This document shows positions 23,059 through 31,764 of a DNA stretch of 64,000 nucleotides, piece by piece (positions within the stretch are counted from its first letter, which is position 1; each line of letters opens with the position of its first letter). The DNA is taken from NCBI GenBank assembly GCA_031317595.1, contig JANCMB010000001.1, positions 434,001 through 498,000 on the forward strand, in the 5' to 3' direction. A program made the translations under genes and the position numbers. The DNA comes from Glutamicibacter sp. PS (lineage in GTDB: Bacteria > Actinomycetota > Actinomycetes > Actinomycetales > Micrococcaceae). A model generated the notes under the pieces. That model was not told where the DNA came from. It saw nothing but the letters and a program-made list of their open reading frames with translations, and ran no database searches.

Positions 23059-23841
23059 ATGGTTCATCAGCAGCAGAGCGAAGACAACGCCTCCGGCGCG
23101 CAGCGGCAGTCCGCGCCCGCGGAGCACTCGGGCAAGAAGCCCACCGAGCAGCTCGACCACTACCTGCTGAAAGGTCCGCAGGGCGACGTCACCCACAACG
23201 ACGTCTGGCGGGTACTGCGCATCCAAAGCGAGTTTGTGTCCGGCTTCGGTACTCTGGCCGGACTTGGGCCTGCGGTGGCCGTTTTCGGTTCGGCTCGGAC
23301 CAGCCCGGAGAGCAAGTACTACGCGTGGGCGCAACGCGTCGGACAGCGGTTGGCCGAGGCCGGATTGATCACCATCACGGGTGGTGGCCCCGGAGCTATG
23401 GAGGCGGCGAACCGGGGAGCCTCCAATGCCGAGGGCACTTCCGTCGGGCTAGGTATCGAATTGCCTTTTGAAACCGGGCAAAACCCCTGGGTCAACAAGA
23501 GCATCGACTTCCGTTACTTCTTTGTGCGTAAAACCATGTTCGTCAAGTACTCGCAGGGCTTCATCGTGCTGCCCGGTGGGTACGGCACTCTCGACGAGCT
23601 CTTTGAGGCCATGACTCTGGTGCAGACGCAGAAGATCACCAGCTTCCCGATCGTTCTGCTGGGCACCGACTATTGGGGCGGCCTGGTGGACTGGCTACGA
23701 AACACCGTGGCCGAGGAGCGGGCTATTTCCGCCGCGGACCTGGAACTGTTCCAGCTTACCGACGACCCGGATGAAGCAGTGGATCTTGTGCTGCGCACGA
23801 TGCGCCGCGACGGAACCGACGATGGCGCGACCTGGGAGTAA
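23059..23841 (+). CDS. LOG-family (TIGR00730) protein, possible cytokinin-riboside-phosphate phosphoribohydrolase
   Basis: About 260 residues. Rossmann-like fold with [14 protein letters not shown] and the family motif [13 protein letters not shown], where the R and E residues catalyse release of the base from nucleoside 5'-monophosphates. Plant-like LOG activity has been shown for some family members, but here it may be nucleotide turnover. The N-terminal ~45 residues are low-complexity ([25 protein letters not shown]). Start at ATG 23059; a longer frame begins at 23008. The next gene follows three bases later. Confidence 0.85.
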   Translation: MVHQQQSEDNASGAQRQSAPAEHSGKKPTEQLDHYLLKGPQGDVTHNDVWRVLRIQSEFVSGFGTLAGLGPAVAVFGSARTSPESKYYAWAQRVGQRLAEAGLITITGGGPGAMEAANRGASNAEGTSVGLGIELPFETGQNPWVNKSIDFRYFFVRKTMFVKYSQGFIVLPGGYGTLDELFEAMTLVQTQKITSFPIVLLGTDYWGGLVDWLRNTVAEERAISAADLELFQLTDDPDEAVDLVLRTMRRDGTDDGATWE

Positions 23842-23844
23842 CGC

Positions 23845-24192
23845 ATGCCTGTTCTTCTGGTAGCCCTGGCCGTCGTCCTCATCGGCGCACTATTCTTCCT
23901 CGTCTCGATGCAACGCTCCAGTGCGGCAGGTAAGGGACGTCGGTTCGCGGCCGTCCAAGAGCCAATCGTTGGCCTCGTCGAGCCCGAGCCCTCGCTGCCA
24001 CCGGTGCTACTTCCCGAACATCCGCGGGCGGCCGATGTCGACGCGGTGCGTTTTTCATTGGGGCTACGTGGCTACCGCTGCGATCAGGTTGATGACACCC
24101 TCGACGTGCTTTCGGCAGAAATTACCCGGCTGGAAAACGAAATTCGTGACCTAAAGGCACGGCGTGTGATTAGCGACACGAGCGAAAATTAG
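23845..24192 (+). CDS. DivIVA-domain membrane protein
   Basis: 115 residues. One transmembrane helix at 3-21 (LLVALAVVLIGALFFLV), a ~40-residue linker, then a short DivIVA-like N-terminal motif (VRFSLGLRGYRCDQVDDTLDVL) and a coiled coil (SAEITRLENEIRDLKARR). Such proteins bind curved membrane or polar scaffolds. The position directly after the LOG-family gene and before DUF3117 is conserved in actinobacteria from memory. A precise role is not known. Confidence 0.8.
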   Translation: MPVLLVALAVVLIGALFFLVSMQRSSAAGKGRRFAAVQEPIVGLVEPEPSLPPVLLPEHPRAADVDAVRFSLGLRGYRCDQVDDTLDVLSAEITRLENEIRDLKARRVISDTSEN

Positions 24193-24318
24193 CGATAATA
24201 AACATAAGTACCCGTTGATCTGGAATGAAATCGTCGTGATCAGTGGGCAAGGCATTCGGTTGTGCGCAAAGCAAACACATGTTGCGCGTGTTAGCCACGG
24301 ACGAAGGGAACAGCTTAC

Positions 24319-24486
24319 ATGGCTGCGATGAAGCCACGCACCGGTGACGGACCGATGGAGGTAACCAAGGAAGGTCGTAGCTTGATTTTGCGCCTTCCCA
24401 TTGATGGCGGTGGGCGCTTGGTAGTCGAGCTCAACGACGCCGAGGCAGCTGAGCTGCGTAACTGCTTGATGGGCGTTACCGAATAA
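24319..24486 (+). CDS. DUF3117 small protein
   Basis: 55 residues: MAAMKPRTGDGPMEVTKEGR... This is a short actinobacterial family (DUF3117) with this nearly invariant start and a C-terminal VVELNDAEAAELRN. Function unknown. GAAGGGA lies ~10 bases before the ATG. A hairpin terminator follows it, facing the O-methyltransferase gene. Confidence 0.93.
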   Translation: MAAMKPRTGDGPMEVTKEGRSLILRLPIDGGGRLVVELNDAEAAELRNCLMGVTE

Positions 24487-24500
24487 CGCCTTGCACGAAT

Positions 24501-24528
24501 AAAGGGCCGGCCGTGCGGCTGGCCCTTT
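24501..24528. terminator. bidirectional terminator
   Basis: 12-bp stem AAAGGGCCGGCC/GGCTGGCCCTTT (one G:T) with GTGC loop. Confidence 0.85.
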
Positions 24529-24539
24529 GGCATGCCTGC

Positions 24540-25187
24540 TTAGCGTGCGAAGGCGCTAGCCACGAAGAGTCCCTGTTCACTGGGGAATAGGTGGGCACGA
24601 AGCTTCGGGTCCTCGCGTAGCAAACGCATGGCATCGCGCATGGCCACCGTCGATTCGCGACGAACTGCTGGTTTGGCAACCCGGTGCTCGTCGTAGGCGT
24701 TATTGATGACGATCACGCCGCGTGGCCCGATCAGACGCTTGGCTTCGACGACCAGATCCAGCAACTCCGCCGAACCGGTGTCGAGGAGCACGAGATCGTA
24801 GGCGTGATCGGCCAGACGCCCCAACACATTCTCGGCGCGCTCAGTGATCACTCGGGCGCGAGCGGCCAGCAAACCGGCGTCGCGCAGACCTTCGCGGAGC
24901 GCAGTGGCCCGTTCGCGGTCCGGCTCAATCGCGGTGAGTGTGCCCAATTCGCCCAAGGACCTCAAGATACTGATGGCTGCGACGCCGACGCCCGCACCAA
25001 TATCCACCACGTTCTGCGGCTCGCGCAGGGCGCACAACAACTCAAGCATGGCGCGGCCGCCGGGATCGATGCAGCTGACTCCGAGGTCCTGGGCGCGCTG
25101 GCGGGCCCGAAGGATGGTTTCATCCTCGGGGGCCTGATTTTGGCTGTAGCTCCAGCTTGCCAGCAGCTCGGGATTCATCGAGGGCAT
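24540..25187 (-). CDS. family 3 O-methyltransferase
   Basis: 215 residues. SAM-dependent methyltransferase with the motif I VVDIGAGVGVAAISI, acidic residue after β2 (IEPDRERA), and a third motif YDLVLLDTG; the class-I fold with N-terminal helix. Equivalent of Rv1220c, next to sigE and divergent from it. Small-molecule (catechol-like) acceptor inferred; a divalent metal is typical. The first ATG at 25187 is used; an internal ATG, three codons in, is the alternative. Confidence 0.85.
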   Translation of the reverse strand: MPSMNPELLASWSYSQNQAPEDETILRARQRAQDLGVSCIDPGGRAMLELLCALREPQNVVDIGAGVGVAAISILRSLGELGTLTAIEPDRERATALREGLRDAGLLAARARVITERAENVLGRLADHAYDLVLLDTGSAELLDLVVEAKRLIGPRGVIVINNAYDEHRVAKPAVRRESTVAMRDAMRLLREDPKLRAHLFPSEQGLFVASAFAR

Positions 25188-25259
25188 AGGTACGTGGTCC
25201 TTGGAAATGGGAAGTTGCGACTAGCACCATGTTACCTATCCGGGCCCACGCGCCGGGCT

Positions 25260-25285
25260 TGAACTGCGGGGAGCCACGCAGTTCA
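25260..25285 (+). promoter_or_regulatory. 9-bp inverted repeat and possible ECF promoter upstream of sigE
   Basis: TGAACTGCG and CGCAGTTCA with an 8-base spacer. The same bases give GAAC-N16-GTT, close to ECF -35/-10 elements (GGAAC..GTT), so an autoregulated sigE promoter is possible. Confidence 0.35.
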
Positions 25286-25326
25286 TTCTTAGCCTCAGCT
25301 CAGCTTTACCACCCACAATCGTTAAT

Positions 25327-25944
25327 GTGAATACTTTCTCGACCGCAACCGCCTCGCACCCTATGGTGTCGAATTCGTCGATCCCTACGTGGGATGAAAT
25401 GGTCCACGACCACGGCGATCAGGTGTTTCGTTTGGCGTACCGGCTCACCGGCAACCGCCAAGACGCGGAGGATCTCTCACAGGAAGCCTTCGTTCGGGCC
25501 TTCAACGCGCTCGATAAGTACGTGCCCGGGACGATGGCCGGATGGTTGCACCGAATTACCACTAACCTCTTCCTTGACCAGGCACGGCGCAAGTCCAAGA
25601 TCCGTTTCGACCGGTTCGCCGAGGGCGCCGAAGACCGACTGCCCAGCAACCAGGTCACCCCCGAGCGGGGTTTCGAATTCAACAATCTCGACGTCGACGT
25701 GCAAGAAGCGTTGCGTTCCCTCTCACCCGACTTCCGTGCCGCCGTGGTGCTTTCGGACCTCGAAGGCTTTTCCTACGAGGAGGTCTCACAGATCCTGAAC
25801 GTGAAGCTGGGCACGGTCCGCTCACGCATTCACCGCGGCCGTGCCATGTTGCGCGACGCCTTGGCCCACCGAAACCCGGCCAACCGGGCACCATTGACGG
25901 TCTCGCTGCCGCGCATCTCGCGCAAGTTGCGGCCGTCGGCCTAG
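25327..25944 (+). CDS. sigE: extracytoplasmic-function sigma factor SigE
   Basis: 205 residues (from GTG; about 193 if the ATG at 25363 is used). Region 2 spans ~24-95 (RLAYRLTGNRQDAEDLSQEAFVRAFNALDKY) and region 4 ~130-180 (FRAAVVLSDLEGFSYEEVSQILNVKLGTVRSRIHRGRAMLRDAL). It matches actinobacterial SigE by sequence and by the upstream O-methyltransferase gene. It redirects RNA polymerase to envelope-stress genes. The partner anti-sigma (RseA) gene that would normally follow is absent; tatB begins 47 bases after the stop. Confidence 0.92.
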   Translation: MNTFSTATASHPMVSNSSIPTWDEMVHDHGDQVFRLAYRLTGNRQDAEDLSQEAFVRAFNALDKYVPGTMAGWLHRITTNLFLDQARRKSKIRFDRFAEGAEDRLPSNQVTPERGFEFNNLDVDVQEALRSLSPDFRAAVVLSDLEGFSYEEVSQILNVKLGTVRSRIHRGRAMLRDALAHRNPANRAPLTVSLPRISRKLRPSA

Positions 25945-25990
25945 CCTGCCGCATGGCATGAGGACGCGGCGAGAGGGTAATCTGTAGGAC

Positions 25991-26392
25991 GTGGAGTTTC
26001 TTGGGATTAACGGTGGCGAGTTTCTGGTACTCGCCATCCTCGCTGTGGTGGTTTTGGGGCCTGAGAAGCTACCGGACTATGCCAAAAAGCTCGCCAACTT
26101 GGTCAAGGAGTTGCGCCGGATGGCCAACGGGGCCAAGGAGCAGCTTCGTGAAGAGGTCGGCGACGAAGTGGCCGACCTGGACTGGCGTAAGCTCGATCCG
26201 CGGCAATATGACCCACGCCGGATCATCAAAGATGCGTTGCTCGACGATTTCGACGACGCCGTAGCAGCCGCTAAGCAGGAACCAATTGCCTCGCGCCCCG
26301 AAACGCCGCAGCGTAAGAGCGCGATCGCGGTTGATGAGCGCGCGCTTCTGGCCGCCGGGGAACCGGCGCCCTTCGATACCGAGGCGACCTAA
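25991..26392 (+). CDS. tatB: Sec-independent translocase subunit TatB
   Basis: 133 residues. One N-terminal membrane helix (~5-24) with the hinge VVVLGPEKLPDYAKKLANLVKELRR, followed by an amphipathic helix and a variable acidic/basic C-terminal tail. TatB captures twin-arginine precursor proteins with TatC in the inner membrane. It starts at GTG 25991, directly after sigE, as in mycobacteria where HtrA precedes it. TatA/TatC genes are not within the window. Confidence 0.92.
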   Translation: MEFLGINGGEFLVLAILAVVVLGPEKLPDYAKKLANLVKELRRMANGAKEQLREEVGDEVADLDWRKLDPRQYDPRRIIKDALLDDFDDAVAAAKQEPIASRPETPQRKSAIAVDERALLAAGEPAPFDTEAT

Positions 26393-26630
26393 AAACCACC
26401 TCGGAACTGACCTTGGTCCAGATCGTCGGTGTAACCATCGCCGACATGCCATTTCCCACGTCCTAGGCCGTCGGTGTCGGCGCGAAGAACTTGCCCTGCG
26501 CCGCTTTTCGCCGCGCGTGACGTCCCCGCTTCCTCCTTGCCGGTGAACCCGCGCCATCTCAGATCACGCTTATCCACATCACGTGCGCCCCGCGCAGAAC
26601 TCTCACCCCGGTCGGGGAGAGACTGGGCTC

Positions 26631-28604
26631 ATGCAGACCACCGACCTCGCTCGGGCACTCAACGACCGGAGCACCACAGGGAACCGTTGCACCGCGGCGG
26701 CGCATCTGCATGCCCTGACTCTGATCACCACCTACCTGAGCGAACTACCCGCGTTGCTGGCGCAGGATAACGATCCGCGGATCGCGGCCCTGGCCGCCCG
26801 CTACACCGAGCAAATCTCCCGGCAACTGCTACGCAACCAACTGCACGCCGCACAACGGGCCGAAGCCACCGCAGCCCACGCGCTGCCTAGCCTGGTGTTG
26901 GACGCGCTTGCCGACCCGGACCTGGACCTGACGGTCTTCGAGAACCTGAACGCGCTCGATGAGCCGGACGACGTGGATGGCCGGGACGGACCGGGTACGC
27001 AGGGTGTAGCGGCGGAAGCCTCGGACGTCGTGGACAACCAACACGAACAGGAAGCCCCGGATGGATGCCCGGGCACCTCGATTCTGACCGGGCCGTGCAC
27101 CTTGACCCCGGGTCGACCCACTTACCGAGACACCAGCAGCTTTCTCAGCAACTGGCTCCATCTGGACTATTTCACTGCCCAAGCGAGGATTCAGGATGCC
27201 CACCGACTCATCGCGTTACCTACCACCACGACCGAGGTTCCCGGTGTCCCGCTCTTCGGCCAACTCGCCGAACAATTCGCCTCAGGTACCGACCCGCACG
27301 CCGTTCTCACTGCGGCCCGGCGCCTAGAGAAAATCACTCACTCCGATCCGACCACCGGGGCCGGTGTCCTCGACTCGCCCTTCGCCGCGACCACCGGTAG
27401 CACCACCGACCTTGATGGTGCTGCTGATGACCCGGTCGCGTTGGAAGAACACACCGCCCGGCTCCTGGAAGAACCCGACCCACGCACCCGCGATGATCAA
27501 CTCAAGAAGTTCTTCACCCACACCACCGCAGCCCGCACCGTCAGTAACCCGCACGCAAGTACAGGCCTGTTCCGGCGGGGTACGAAGAACGGGGTCACCA
27601 CCTACGTGTTCAAAGCCGATGGCGAGGATAGCGAGTATCTGGAGTCGGCGCTGGGTCAGATCGATCATCAACGTACCGACGCGCATGCCGCGGCGGTGCA
27701 GGGCGCGAAAAGTAGCTCAGCGCACGCCTATCAAACCACGGGTGGTGGGCCGGGAGAGCATCCGGACTTCCTGACCGATGAGGAAGCGGAGACCGCTCGG
27801 GCCGATGATCTGGGATTGCCAGAGCCCACGGTGGCGCAACGCCGGTTGGCCGGGCTGCTGAACCTGTTACGTGCCCAGAGCACCCCGAATGGTTTGGGAC
27901 TGATCCCCGCCACCGTCCCCGAGTCCGGACCCGCAGCTGAGGTTGACGTTGAGCACGACAGTGACTGCGACATCTATACCGATAGCAACGGATCTGCGGG
28001 CGGCACAGGTAGTGCCGAGGGCACCATCGCCACGGGTGGTGGTACTCAGAAACCTCAAGGCCTGTTCCGACCCACCGTGATCGTGCACATCCCCTTCAGT
28101 GAAATGCTTCGTCTTGCCGACCGGCACGCATTGGATCTCGCCCAAGCCGAAACCGCCGGTGCCGGGGCGGTGCCGAGGGTTGGTGGCATTACCGCCCACG
28201 GTCTCGCAATCGACCCAGGCACCCTGCGACGGATGCTGTGCGAAGCGAACATCATCCCGATGGTCCTTGGTGGGGAGAGCGAAGTACTTGATGTGGGGCG
28301 TTCCCAACGGTACTTCCCGCCTGCGATGAAACGCGCAATCCTCGCCCGTGATCGAGGCTGCATCGTGCCTGGATGCACGGTCCCCGCCGAATTATGCGAG
28401 GTGGATCATGTGGATCCGTGGGAGAACGGAGGCCCGACCAGCATGGCTAACGCGGCCACGTTGAGCAAGGGGCACCATATGGACAAGCACGCCGGGCTGT
28501 TCGAGATCGTTGTCAAGGACGGGGTGCCCTGGGTGAAACTGCCGAAGCATATTGATCCGGAGCAACGGTTGCGGCGTAACACGATCCATCTCAAACCCCA
28601 ATAA
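26631..28604 (+). CDS. DUF222-type protein with C-terminal HNH nuclease domain
   Basis: 657 residues. N-terminal ~60-500 is of the DUF222 type with low-complexity Gly/Ala/Asp inserts; the C-terminal HNH domain (577-620) has Cys577, Cys582 and the CEVDHVDPWENGGPTSMANA core (Asp-His and Asn ligands), followed by HH. This family is abundant in actinobacteria and is often found in mobile or repeated genes; the substrate is unknown. ATG 26631 follows CGGGGAGAG. It lies alone between tatB and mrp and is probably an insertion into an otherwise conserved block. Confidence 0.85.
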   Translation: MQTTDLARALNDRSTTGNRCTAAAHLHALTLITTYLSELPALLAQDNDPRIAALAARYTEQISRQLLRNQLHAAQRAEATAAHALPSLVLDALADPDLDLTVFENLNALDEPDDVDGRDGPGTQGVAAEASDVVDNQHEQEAPDGCPGTSILTGPCTLTPGRPTYRDTSSFLSNWLHLDYFTAQARIQDAHRLIALPTTTTEVPGVPLFGQLAEQFASGTDPHAVLTAARRLEKITHSDPTTGAGVLDSPFAATTGSTTDLDGAADDPVALEEHTARLLEEPDPRTRDDQLKKFFTHTTAARTVSNPHASTGLFRRGTKNGVTTYVFKADGEDSEYLESALGQIDHQRTDAHAAAVQGAKSSSAHAYQTTGGGPGEHPDFLTDEEAETARADDLGLPEPTVAQRRLAGLLNLLRAQSTPNGLGLIPATVPESGPAAEVDVEHDSDCDIYTDSNGSAGGTGSAEGTIATGGGTQKPQGLFRPTVIVHIPFSEMLRLADRHALDLAQAETAGAGAVPRVGGITAHGLAIDPGTLRRMLCEANIIPMVLGGESEVLDVGRSQRYFPPAMKRAILARDRGCIVPGCTVPAELCEVDHVDPWENGGPTSMANAATLSKGHHMDKHAGLFEIVVKDGVPWVKLPKHIDPEQRLRRNTIHLKPQ

Positions 28605-28845
28605 CCGGGTGGACCGTTTGACTTGCCACTGTCGTTGCAGAGATTGCAGGGAGTGCCCACGCGACATCCACGACGCTCCGAATCATTAAACGATTCGGTA
28701 GCCTGAAACATACGATGTAAGTAACGGTGCGCGCCTGAAACGCCTCAACGAGTAGCGCTGGCATATGTGCAGCTACCCGAATTGCCGTTGGTGGCGCTAC
28801 GGCGAAATTACTCGGCGTGGACTCCATCTGGGGCACTTGCTTCAG

Positions 28846-28861
28846 CTAGCCGAAAGGCTAG
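28846..28861 (+). promoter_or_regulatory. GNRA-tetraloop hairpin next to a ribosome-binding site
   Basis: CTAGCC-GAAA-GGCTAG, immediately followed by GAGGAGAAAG and the ATG of the 59-residue peptide. The stem's last base is the first of the purine tract. Confidence 0.5.
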
Positions 28862-28870
28862 AGGAGAAAG

Positions 28871-29050
28871 ATGAAGAATAAGAACTTGAGCGGTGTTCCC
28901 GTCACGCTCATACTTTTGGTGCTGGTGGCGGTGGTGCTTTACCTGACCGCGGTCCCGAATCAGCCGGTGTGGTGGATCATCGTTGCCGGCATCGCAGTGG
29001 TTGGATGCGCCTGGGGTGCCGTCGCGGACAGCATCGCGAAGTCCAAATAG
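28871..29050 (+). CDS. 59-residue membrane peptide
   Basis: Start MKNKNLSGVPVTLIL..., ending DSIAKSK. Two hydrophobic segments (~10-27 and ~32-52) with a positively charged N-terminus (KNK) and end. A strong Shine-Dalgarno (GAGGAGAAAG) ends right before the ATG, which argues for genuine translation. I recognise no family; it may be a small membrane regulator or a remnant. It stands alone between the DUF222-HNH gene and a long noncoding stretch. Below the usual size for gene finders. Confidence 0.65.
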   Translation: MKNKNLSGVPVTLILLVLVAVVLYLTAVPNQPVWWIIVAGIAVVGCAWGAVADSIAKSK

Positions 29051-29983
29051 CTTCGGCGAACTCAAGCTCCCCGCTAGGTTGAAGTTACGTTAGGGGATTT
29101 GCTCTGCATCAGTATGGGGCCAAGGCAAATCCCGTGTATCACGCCTTGCACCATAGCCAATCGAGCATTTGACGGAGACTAGCCCGCGACCGTTCTCCGG
29201 TCGGACCAGAGTTCCGCTCAGAGCCTGAGTCCGGTGAATGACTACCGGAGCTGGATGCCGTCATGAGGCTGCGCTTTGCATCATTTGATGCCTGAATACG
29301 TGACGGGAACGAATCGGTTCATGTGGCTCGAGTTTGGTTCATGGGGCCAATCACTGGCTGGAGGACGATACGCCGATCGACGCAAGCTGTCAGAATCGGC
29401 CAGGGCCTAGACCCTCACACGTATCAGCTCCACTATTTGCCCGGCTACTGGTATCACTCTCTGTTCGGGGACGACGACCGGATACTGCCTTGCTAAATAG
29501 GAATACGCGCCGCTGAACCCATAATCTGGCGCCGCTGCTTGGTCAAGACATAATCAACGCCGGTCGACGATTTACCCATTCGGATCTGATCGGCGACATG
29601 AGGACTTTGGCATGAGTGGTTGCCGAGCAGACGACGCCCTCCAAGTTGCTTGACGGCATGACTCCGGCCGGGTGGTCTAATCTTCAAAGTTAGGCTCAGG
29701 AAGCGCCAGAGCGCCGATGCGTTGCACTGTGGCCATCGCAGATCCAGACGGTAACCGACAGGGGGATCGATGGCGACCAGCATGCGCGTGCCTAGTAACG
29801 AGATCGCGCAGAAGGTTCACGGGACACGGATCAGTTGCTCAATGCGCCGTGATCCGACGACGGGCAGTAGCCCCGCGCGACGAATGCTGGGCGGCTCAGC
29901 CGGGAGCCGCCGCCGAAATTCGATTCACGACTGCCCGGGGTACCTAACAAATTTGGTTCGGTACGCCCAAGGAACGAGTGCGG
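29051..29983. other. 933-base region without a convincing gene
   Basis: No ORF here has a good ribosome-binding site or a recognisable domain. The best open frame is a ~51-codon plus-strand stretch (29341-29496) that ends in HYLPGYWYHSLFGDDDRILPC and looks protein-like but has no Shine-Dalgarno and matches nothing I know. Stop-rich in all frames otherwise. No tRNA or insertion-sequence end was seen. It is likely degraded DNA or a long regulatory spacer. Confidence 0.6.
29890..29911 (-). terminator. possible terminator of mrp
   Basis: 8-bp stem GGCGGCTC/GAGCCGCC with AGCCGG loop, about 70 bases past the mrp stop, but without a T-run. Confidence 0.35.
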
Positions 29984-31087
29984 CTAGAAGCTTATGGGTA
30001 GGGACTTGCCGACAAGACCGCGTGGACGCTGGGACAGTGAAGCCGCCAGGGCTACAAGCTCCTGGGCGACCGGACTATCCGGGTTCTGTAGGACGACGGG
30101 TACACCTTGGTCCGACCCTTCACGCAGTGATTGCTCCAAGGGCAGGGTGGCCATCAGCGGTACCGGATAGCCCAGCTGGTCCGTCAGCGAGTCGCTGAGT
30201 GCTTGACCGCCGCCGGAGCCAAAGACCTCCATTTGGGTGCCGTCGGGCAACAGCAGATAGCTCATGTTTTCCACCACGCCAATCACCTTCTGCTTGGTTT
30301 GCAGGGCGATGGTGCCAGCGCGTTCGGCGACCTGCGTCGCGGTGGACTGTGGGGTGGTGATGACCAAGAGTTCGCTATTGGGCAGTAGCTGCGCCACCGA
30401 GATGGCCATGTCGCCGGTGCCCGGTGGGAGGTCCAGAAGCAACACATCGAGGTCGCCGAAGTACACGTCGGACAGGAATTGTTCCAGGGCGCGATGCAGC
30501 ATCGGACCGCGCCAGATGACAGGCGCATTGTCCTCGAGGAACATGCCAATGGAGATGACTTTCACGCCGTGGGCTACCGGGGGGAGGATCATGTCATCGA
30601 CACGGGTGGGATTCTGCGAAATACCCATCAGCGAGGGAATGGAGAACCCATGCACGTCCGCGTCGATCAGCCCGACCTTCAGGCCCGCGCTGGCCATGGC
30701 CGTGGCCAAGTTCGCGGTGACCGACGATTTGCCGACGCCGCCCTTGCCGCTGGCCACGGCGATAACGCGCGTGAGTGAGGAAGGATCGGAGAACGGGGTG
30801 CGCCGCGAGGCTAGCGAACTGCGCAACTCCGCGCGCTGCTCGGGTGACATAACCCCGAGTTCTACCTCGGCGCGTTCGACGTCGGGCACGGTGCACAAGG
30901 CCTCGGCCACATCCTGTTCAATTCGGGAGCGCATCGGGCAGGCCTCAATGGTGAGCAAGATGCGTGCGCGGGCTACCCCGTGGTCGCAGCTCACCGACTC
31001 AACCATCTTCAGTTCGGTGATCGGGCGGCGCAGCTCCGGGTCGGTGACGGCAGAGAGCGCCTGGAACAGTTCGTTGTCTTGTGGCAC
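29984..31087 (-). CDS. mrp: Mrp/ApbC iron-sulfur carrier ATPase
   Basis: 367 residues. N-terminal MIP18/DUF59 domain (~5-80; LLTIEACPM with Cys50), then a deviant Walker A P-loop GKGGVGKS (114-121) with LPPGTGDMAIS and VVENMSY. It is an ATPase thought to assemble or carry Fe-S clusters. The C-terminal CPxC, present in many Mrp proteins, is missing here (ENMSYLLLPDGTQ...), although Cys34, Cys50 and Cys65 are in the N-terminal part. Start codon (GTG) shares one base with the DUF1003 stop. Confidence 0.92.
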   Translation of the reverse strand: MPQDNELFQALSAVTDPELRRPITELKMVESVSCDHGVARARILLTIEACPMRSRIEQDVAEALCTVPDVERAEVELGVMSPEQRAELRSSLASRRTPFSDPSSLTRVIAVASGKGGVGKSSVTANLATAMASAGLKVGLIDADVHGFSIPSLMGISQNPTRVDDMILPPVAHGVKVISIGMFLEDNAPVIWRGPMLHRALEQFLSDVYFGDLDVLLLDLPPGTGDMAISVAQLLPNSELLVITTPQSTATQVAERAGTIALQTKQKVIGVVENMSYLLLPDGTQMEVFGSGGGQALSDSLTDQLGYPVPLMATLPLEQSLREGSDQGVPVVLQNPDSPVAQELVALAASLSQRPRGLVGKSLPISF

Positions 31088-31698
31088 TACTTTTGGCTCT
31101 TCGGGTTTTTGCGGTTCGGGTTCTTGGAGGGGTCGACCTGTTCAATCAGACCGGTCGTGGGGTTGGACTTTGACTTCCGCTTAGCGCGCAGGTGCAGCTC
31201 TTCGCCGTCGGTGGTTTCGAGCAGCTCTTCGAGGACGTTGCGCAGTTCGGAACGCACGTAGTCACGGGTGGCGACGTCGCGCATCGCCAGGCGTAGGCTG
31301 GCAAGCTCGCGCGTGAGGTATTCCGTGTCGTAGAGGTTTCGTTCGGCCCGGGCACGGTCCTCGGTGAGCGAGACGCGGTCACGGTCGTCCTGTCGGTTCT
31401 GCGCCAGCAGCAACAGTGGAGCCGCATAGGAGGCCTGAAGCGAGAGCATCAGGGTCAGCGCGGTGAATCCCAGTGCGGCGGAGTCGAAACGCCACTCGGC
31501 TGGCGCCCAGGTGTTCCACCCTAGCCAGACGAGACAGAAAATCGTCATGTAGAAGAGGAACGCCGGGGTGCCCATGAAGCGGGCGAATTTTTCTGTCGCC
31601 GAGCCAAAACGGTCGGGGTCCGGGTTGAACTTTGGCCAGAAGCGACTTCGTGCAGCGAGGGGAGTATCAAGTCCGCCGGTCTTGCGTGGTTCGGCCAT
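31087..31698 (-). CDS. DUF1003 membrane protein
   Basis: 203 residues. Two transmembrane helices (~44-62 and ~75-97) in the DUF1003 pattern (TPAFLFYMTIFCLVWLGWNTW ... LMLSLQASYAAPLLLLAQNRQDDRDR). After this a soluble coiled-coil-like part (TEDRARAERNLYDTEYLTRELASLRL) and a basic tail. Unknown function; the neighbourhood (MgtE-like upstream, mrp downstream) is conserved in actinobacteria. The stop overlaps the mrp start by one base. Confidence 0.88.
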   Translation of the reverse strand: MAEPRKTGGLDTPLAARSRFWPKFNPDPDRFGSATEKFARFMGTPAFLFYMTIFCLVWLGWNTWAPAEWRFDSAALGFTALTLMLSLQASYAAPLLLLAQNRQDDRDRVSLTEDRARAERNLYDTEYLTRELASLRLAMRDVATRDYVRSELRNVLEELLETTDGEELHLRAKRKSKSNPTTGLIEQVDPSKNPNRKNPKSQK

Positions 31699-31764
31699 GA
31701 GCAGAACTCCTTTGCTGCGTGAAATGTACGGTGCGGGGTGCCCGGTGGCTACCGGGTTTCTTGC

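Noticed and set aside
26631-28604. The HNH protein as the restriction partner of the DNA methyltransferase
   Set aside because: It is about 8 kb away, in a different operon, and DUF222-HNH proteins are widespread without methylases.
28678-28698. CCGAATC-ATTAAAC-GATTCGG as terminator of the HNH gene
   Set aside because: Only 7 bp with AT-rich loop and no T-run; might be chance.
29493-29783. 96-codon minus-strand ORF in the long gap
   Set aside because: No Shine-Dalgarno, no recognisable domain, composition unlike neighbouring genes.
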